Source of the DNA: Microvirga sp. BSC39
GTDB taxonomy: Bacteria > Pseudomonadota > Alphaproteobacteria > Rhizobiales > Beijerinckiaceae
Length of the DNA stretch: 46,902 nucleotides
Reading direction: 5' to 3'
Assembly: GCF_000739015.1 (NCBI RefSeq)
Contig: NZ_JPUG01000054.1
Coordinates: forward strand, 1-46,902
Shown here: one piece after another, positions 44,493-46,902 of the stretch
How the letters are laid out: every line of letters begins with the position of its first letter
Position numbering within the stretch: the first letter of the stretch is position 1
Notes under the pieces: generated by a model
Seen by the model: the letters and a program-made list of their open reading frames with translations, nothing else
Told to the model about the DNA's origin: nothing
The model's database searches: none
Translations under genes and position numbers: made by a program

Positions 44493-44671
44493 TCAGGTGG
44501 GCTGCATACCATGTGCGATAAAAGCAGCGAGCCCAGCTTGCAATACTTGTATGACCTCCGGCACAAGCCGCGCCAGTCCTTCAGCTTCTGGATTTTCGCG
44601 TCGATCTGTTGAGAGGGGGAGGGTGTACCCTCTGTATTTTCAGAGCCGCTATTCCTCAATGCTGCAGCCAC
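44493..44671 (-). pseudogene. relic of a duplicated DUF1801-FMN reductase pair
   Basis: The first half (SPSQQIDAKIQKLKDWRG) aligns with the N-terminus of the intact DUF1801 (PSQQIDAHIQHLNDWRG). After the junction, reading another frame gives ARLVPEVIQVLQAGLAAF, matching ARLVPEA...RLQAGLAAF near the C-terminus of the intact FMN reductase, ending at 44493. About 700 nt between the two points are missing. GCGCGGC is present at the junction (44567-44573) and at both parental breakpoints (43821-43827 and 43092-43098), indicating a microhomology deletion, out of frame. Confidence 0.78.
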
Positions 44672-44701
44672 TTTCTTTTAGTGACACTGAATGAGGGATG
44701 C

Positions 44702-45378
44702 TCAATTCAACAAGTTCAACCTTCTTTCTAGGGCCTCATCGCTTAGAAGCTCTCGATTATGTCGCAGCTCCCTGCAAACGTGGACGCATCCAGTAAACAT
44801 CGCTTCTGCGGCAACCACTAAATCGCCTCGAGCATTCTCGAGGACTTTGCGCGTCGGCCGATCAAGCCAAATCAACTCTTTATCTAGAATACGTTGATTG
44901 CTTTGGATTGCTTCGTCCAAACGGCTAAGCCATAGACGGGCTTCATAATTGCCAATGTCTGAAAACGGCGAATTTTTCTGAAACAGATCGATTGCTTCTG
45001 CTACGTACTGTACTTGTTTCTTTATTTTTCCGCATAAGCAACATTATCTTCCCAATCATCAATGCATAGCAGGCTCGTCAGAACATAGGCTTCATCTCGG
45101 ATCGCTGCAGCAGCGTCTGCTACAAATCGAGCAAACGAACGCTCGCGCAACTCTGTCTGGTAACGAGCAATCCAGAGAGAGCCTGCTACAGTTATACCTG
45201 CTCCAAGCGCAGAGCCAACGAGGGTTGCGACGCCTCCATCAAGAACCGATGAGTTTAGCCAGGGAGCTGACGAAAGCCCGGCTAAGTACCCAGCGAGAAC
45301 TGATGTTATGATCGGCGCCCAGGTTGTTACTCTGAAAGCCGAAACTGCCTTCATTGCCCTTTTTGCGGTTGAAAGCAT
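44702..45378 (-). pseudogene. membrane protein gene split by a -1 shift in an A run
   Basis: The first frame (45378-45022, 118 aa) encodes two hydrophobic segments (WAPIITSVLAGYLAGL; GGVATLVGSALGAGITVAGSLWIA) and a helix, stopping after WEDNVAYAEK. A second frame continues without a stop as KIKKQVQYVAEAIDLFQKNS... to 44702. One extra A in the run of five (T run at 45025-45029) would restore a single protein of about 225 aa. The cause may be a real mutation, a homopolymer sequencing error, or slippage. The family is not recognised. The region is AT-rich compared with the rest. Confidence 0.72.
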
Positions 45379-45429
45379 TATTGCGTACGCCGTGTGAGCA
45401 AGGGAGAATCAGAATCAGGAGACAGTCAA

Positions 45430-45966
45430 CTATCTGATTTGGCACTCTGACAATTCAATTTCGTAATTATCAAAGCCATTTTCCTTCAATGCTGCGGCTA
45501 TCTGATCTTTGGTTAGATTGCAGTTAGGACCAATTATAACTCTCTCTATTGCTCGTCTATAATCAAAGGAACCGTTTCGAAAACGTCCGAACGGAAACTC
45601 AAGATACTTTATCCTCCCAGAGTCGCGTGAGCGCTCTTTAGGCTGTGTCCATTCAACGGGTGCACCATTGGGAAGGAGGCTCGTCAACGAAAACCCAGCT
45701 TTGGATTCATTAGGTGACCTAATTGGTTGAACGTGAGCTAATCTGATTTCACGTTCGTAGGCCCATGATGAATGTTTAAGAGACGTCATCATAGCGAAGG
45801 CTGCGGATCCAGCCTCAACCCAATACTCGAAATCACCAAAGCTGCGATTAGCATCTATCTGTGCTGCTATTTCCAACGCCTGCCTTCGAAATTCTATAGA
45901 CGTGTCTCCAGTGAGGTATTTAACCTTCTGAATTCTTGCAGGTGTGTCAGTAACTGCTGATGGCCT
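45430..45966 (-). pseudogene. DUF2971 protein, 3' fragment cut by the IS element
   Basis: The frame is open from the IS boundary to the stop at 45430, about 178 codons, with no good start. The C-terminal half fits DUF2971: MMTSLKHSSWAYEREIRLAHVQ, IKYLEFPFGRF, RRAIERVIIGPNCNLTKDQIAAALKENGFDNYEIELSEC. The missing N-terminus should lie beyond the IS element, outside the window. DUF2971 proteins occur in accessory regions and some are linked to phage defence; the role here is unknown. Confidence 0.75.
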
Positions 45967-45985
45967 AAGAGTCTGACTCAGAAAG
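45967..45985 (+). repeat. left terminal inverted repeat of the IS element
   Basis: A 19-nt repeat matching the right end at 16 of 19 positions; differences at positions 6, 13 and 15. Confidence 0.8.
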
Positions 45986-45997
45986 ACCGGTCTGGTT

Positions 45998-46834
45998 TCA
46001 GGGCCTTACAAGTCTTCTGGTCAGCATCCGAATATGGGCGATGAAGATCCAAGCCACCGCACTTTCAATCGACGCTTCAAAGTCCTTGGCCAGGCGGCGG
46101 CAGCGTCCAAGCCAACCGAAGGTTCGCTCCACAACCCAGCGGCGCTTGAGGACCGCAAAGCCTTTGCCCGCGTCGGAGCGCTTGATGATCTCGATGGTCC
46201 AGTGCCCAAGAGCGGCGACGGCGTCGCGCAGCTTGTCTCCCGCATAGCCACCATCGGCAAAGACATGGCGCAGCCAGGGATAGAGGACGCGGATGGATGT
46301 CAGCACCTCCATCGCCCCGTCGCGGTCCTGGATGTCGGCGGGATGAGCGCGCAGCCCGACCAGATGGCCTTGCGTGTCGGTGATGATGTGGCGCTTGCGG
46401 CCCTTGATCTTCTTGCCGGCATCAAAGCCGCGCGGTCCACCGCTTTCCGTTGTCTTCACCGACTGACTGTCGATCACGCCCGCGGATGGGCTCGCCTCCC
46501 GGCCGACCCTCTCGCGCGAGGCGGCCACAAGGGCATGGTTGATCCGCTCGAACGTGCCATCCCGTGACCAGGCATAGAAATAGCTCTGCACAGTGGAGTA
46601 TGGCGGAAACTCCTTGGGCAACTGGCGCCATTGGCAACCGGTCGCGGCCAGATACAGGATCGCCTCAACCACCGCCCGCAGACATGTGGTGCGGGGACGG
46701 CCGATCCGCCGGGCGGCGGGCATGAAGGGCTTGATCAGCGCCCATTCGGCATCGGTGAGATTGCTTGCATAACGCAGTCCGTCTCGCCGATAGTGTCGGC
46801 GAGTGGCCTCAGTCCAAACCATCGTGAACTCCAT
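45998..46834 (-). CDS. IS5-family DDE transposase, intact
   Basis: A 278-aa transposase. The N-terminal region (NLTDAEWALIKPFMPAARRIGRPRTTCLRAVVEAILYLAATGCQWRQLPKEFPPYSTVQSYFY) is typical of the IS5 group. The DDE triad is Asp in VIDSQSVKTTE, Asp in VFADGGYAGDK and Glu in WVVERTFGWLGRCRRLAKDFE. The frame is uninterrupted, so the element may be active. ATG 46834 or 46822 could start it. Confidence 0.95.
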   Translation of the reverse strand: MEFTMVWTEATRRHYRRDGLRYASNLTDAEWALIKPFMPAARRIGRPRTTCLRAVVEAILYLAATGCQWRQLPKEFPPYSTVQSYFYAWSRDGTFERINHALVAASRERVGREASPSAGVIDSQSVKTTESGGPRGFDAGKKIKGRKRHIITDTQGHLVGLRAHPADIQDRDGAMEVLTSIRVLYPWLRHVFADGGYAGDKLRDAVAALGHWTIEIIKRSDAGKGFAVLKRRWVVERTFGWLGRCRRLAKDFEASIESAVAWIFIAHIRMLTRRLVRP

Positions 46835-46883
46835 CGAATCTTCGCAAATCCGACGGAATCACAAGGGCTTGAAGCCACTCAAC

Positions 46884-46902
46884 CTTTTTCAGTCAGCCTC
46901 TT
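46884..46902 (-). repeat. right terminal inverted repeat of the IS element
   Basis: The inverted partner of the left end. It forms the last bases of the window, which suggests the assembly stopped at the repeat boundary. Confidence 0.8.

Larger units (their letters stand above)
45967..46902. mobile_element. complete IS5-family insertion sequence (IS427-like)
   Basis: About 936 bp with one transposase gene. Imperfect terminal inverted repeats: the left end begins AAGAGTCTGACTCAGAAAG (from 45967), and the right end on the minus strand begins AAGAGGCTGACTGAAAAAG (to 46902), with 16 of 19 positions equal. The left flank ends in CT before AAGAG. The right flank is outside the window, so the target duplication cannot be read. 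The exact ends may be 2 nt further in (45969 and 46900). Confidence 0.88.

Overview
The window is high-GC, gene-dense chromosomal DNA, most likely from an alphaproteobacterium of the Hyphomicrobiales (Rhizobiales), perhaps near Microvirga, Bosea or Methylobacterium. The order is inferred from the alphaproteobacterial-type 16S 5' end, a GTTC-N7-GTTC SOS box, a CTGTCAT-type Pho box, many DUF families common in that order, and a sigma-70 region 1.1 orphan protein. The genus is a guess. The window starts inside a 16S rRNA gene and stops exactly at the end of an IS5-family element, so it is probably a contig bounded by repeats.

Layout. 1-1183: 5' part of 16S rRNA (minus strand), its boxA leader and a near-consensus rrn promoter. 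1783-10009: a soluble FtsK-type translocase, a glycine-zipper lipoprotein, an SDR, and a bifunctional penicillin-binding protein translationally coupled to a secreted protein of unknown function. 10010-11895: a gene-free structured stretch ending in a strong terminator, a VOC protein, a peptide deformylase homologue that has lost metal ligands, a small ORF and tRNA-Asp. 12048-17615: PhoX phosphatase with a Pho box, two small genes (one a membrane-tethered sigma region 1.1 domain), and two cell-wall enzymes (DUF882/M15 and YkuD). 17618-20862: an RNase Z-like hydrolase and a copper-type cluster (HMA chaperone, DUF4396, DUF305, acidic protein, DUF411) behind a promoter with the 19-bp spacer typical of CueR/MerR control. 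21008-26236: MYG1 plus histone-deacetylase-like pair, the pseudouridine catabolism pair psuK-psuG, and a GH43-like protein with a helical insertion. 26477-33734: DUF6455, SDR, alginate-lyase-like, DUF2778, persulfide-dioxygenase-like, LysR and HNH genes. 33875-40975: two RTX calcium-binding proteins facing each other around a DUF2235 hydrolase, then an HBM-type chemotaxis receptor. 41044-43916: an in-frame YafY regulator-glutathione S-transferase fusion, an SOS-type promoter with no evident ORF behind it, and an FMN reductase/DUF1801 pair.

The last about 2.5 kb (44.4-46.9 kb) is visibly more AT-rich and decayed. It holds a relic duplicate of the DUF1801/FMN-reductase pair joined at a 7-nt microhomology, a membrane protein gene split by a one-base shift in an A run, and a DUF2971 gene cut by the IS5-family insertion.

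Recurring themes are peptidoglycan remodelling (PBP, DUF882, YkuD, DUF2778), metal and redox handling (copper cluster, persulfide hydrolase, FMN reductase) and secreted proteins (RTX pair). No phage, CRISPR array or classical defence island is seen. The most unusual items are the SOS-type promoter in front of a structured ORF-less stretch, the regulator-enzyme fusion, the degenerate deformylase, the membrane-tethered sigma region 1.1 protein, and the RTX-DUF2235-RTX arrangement.
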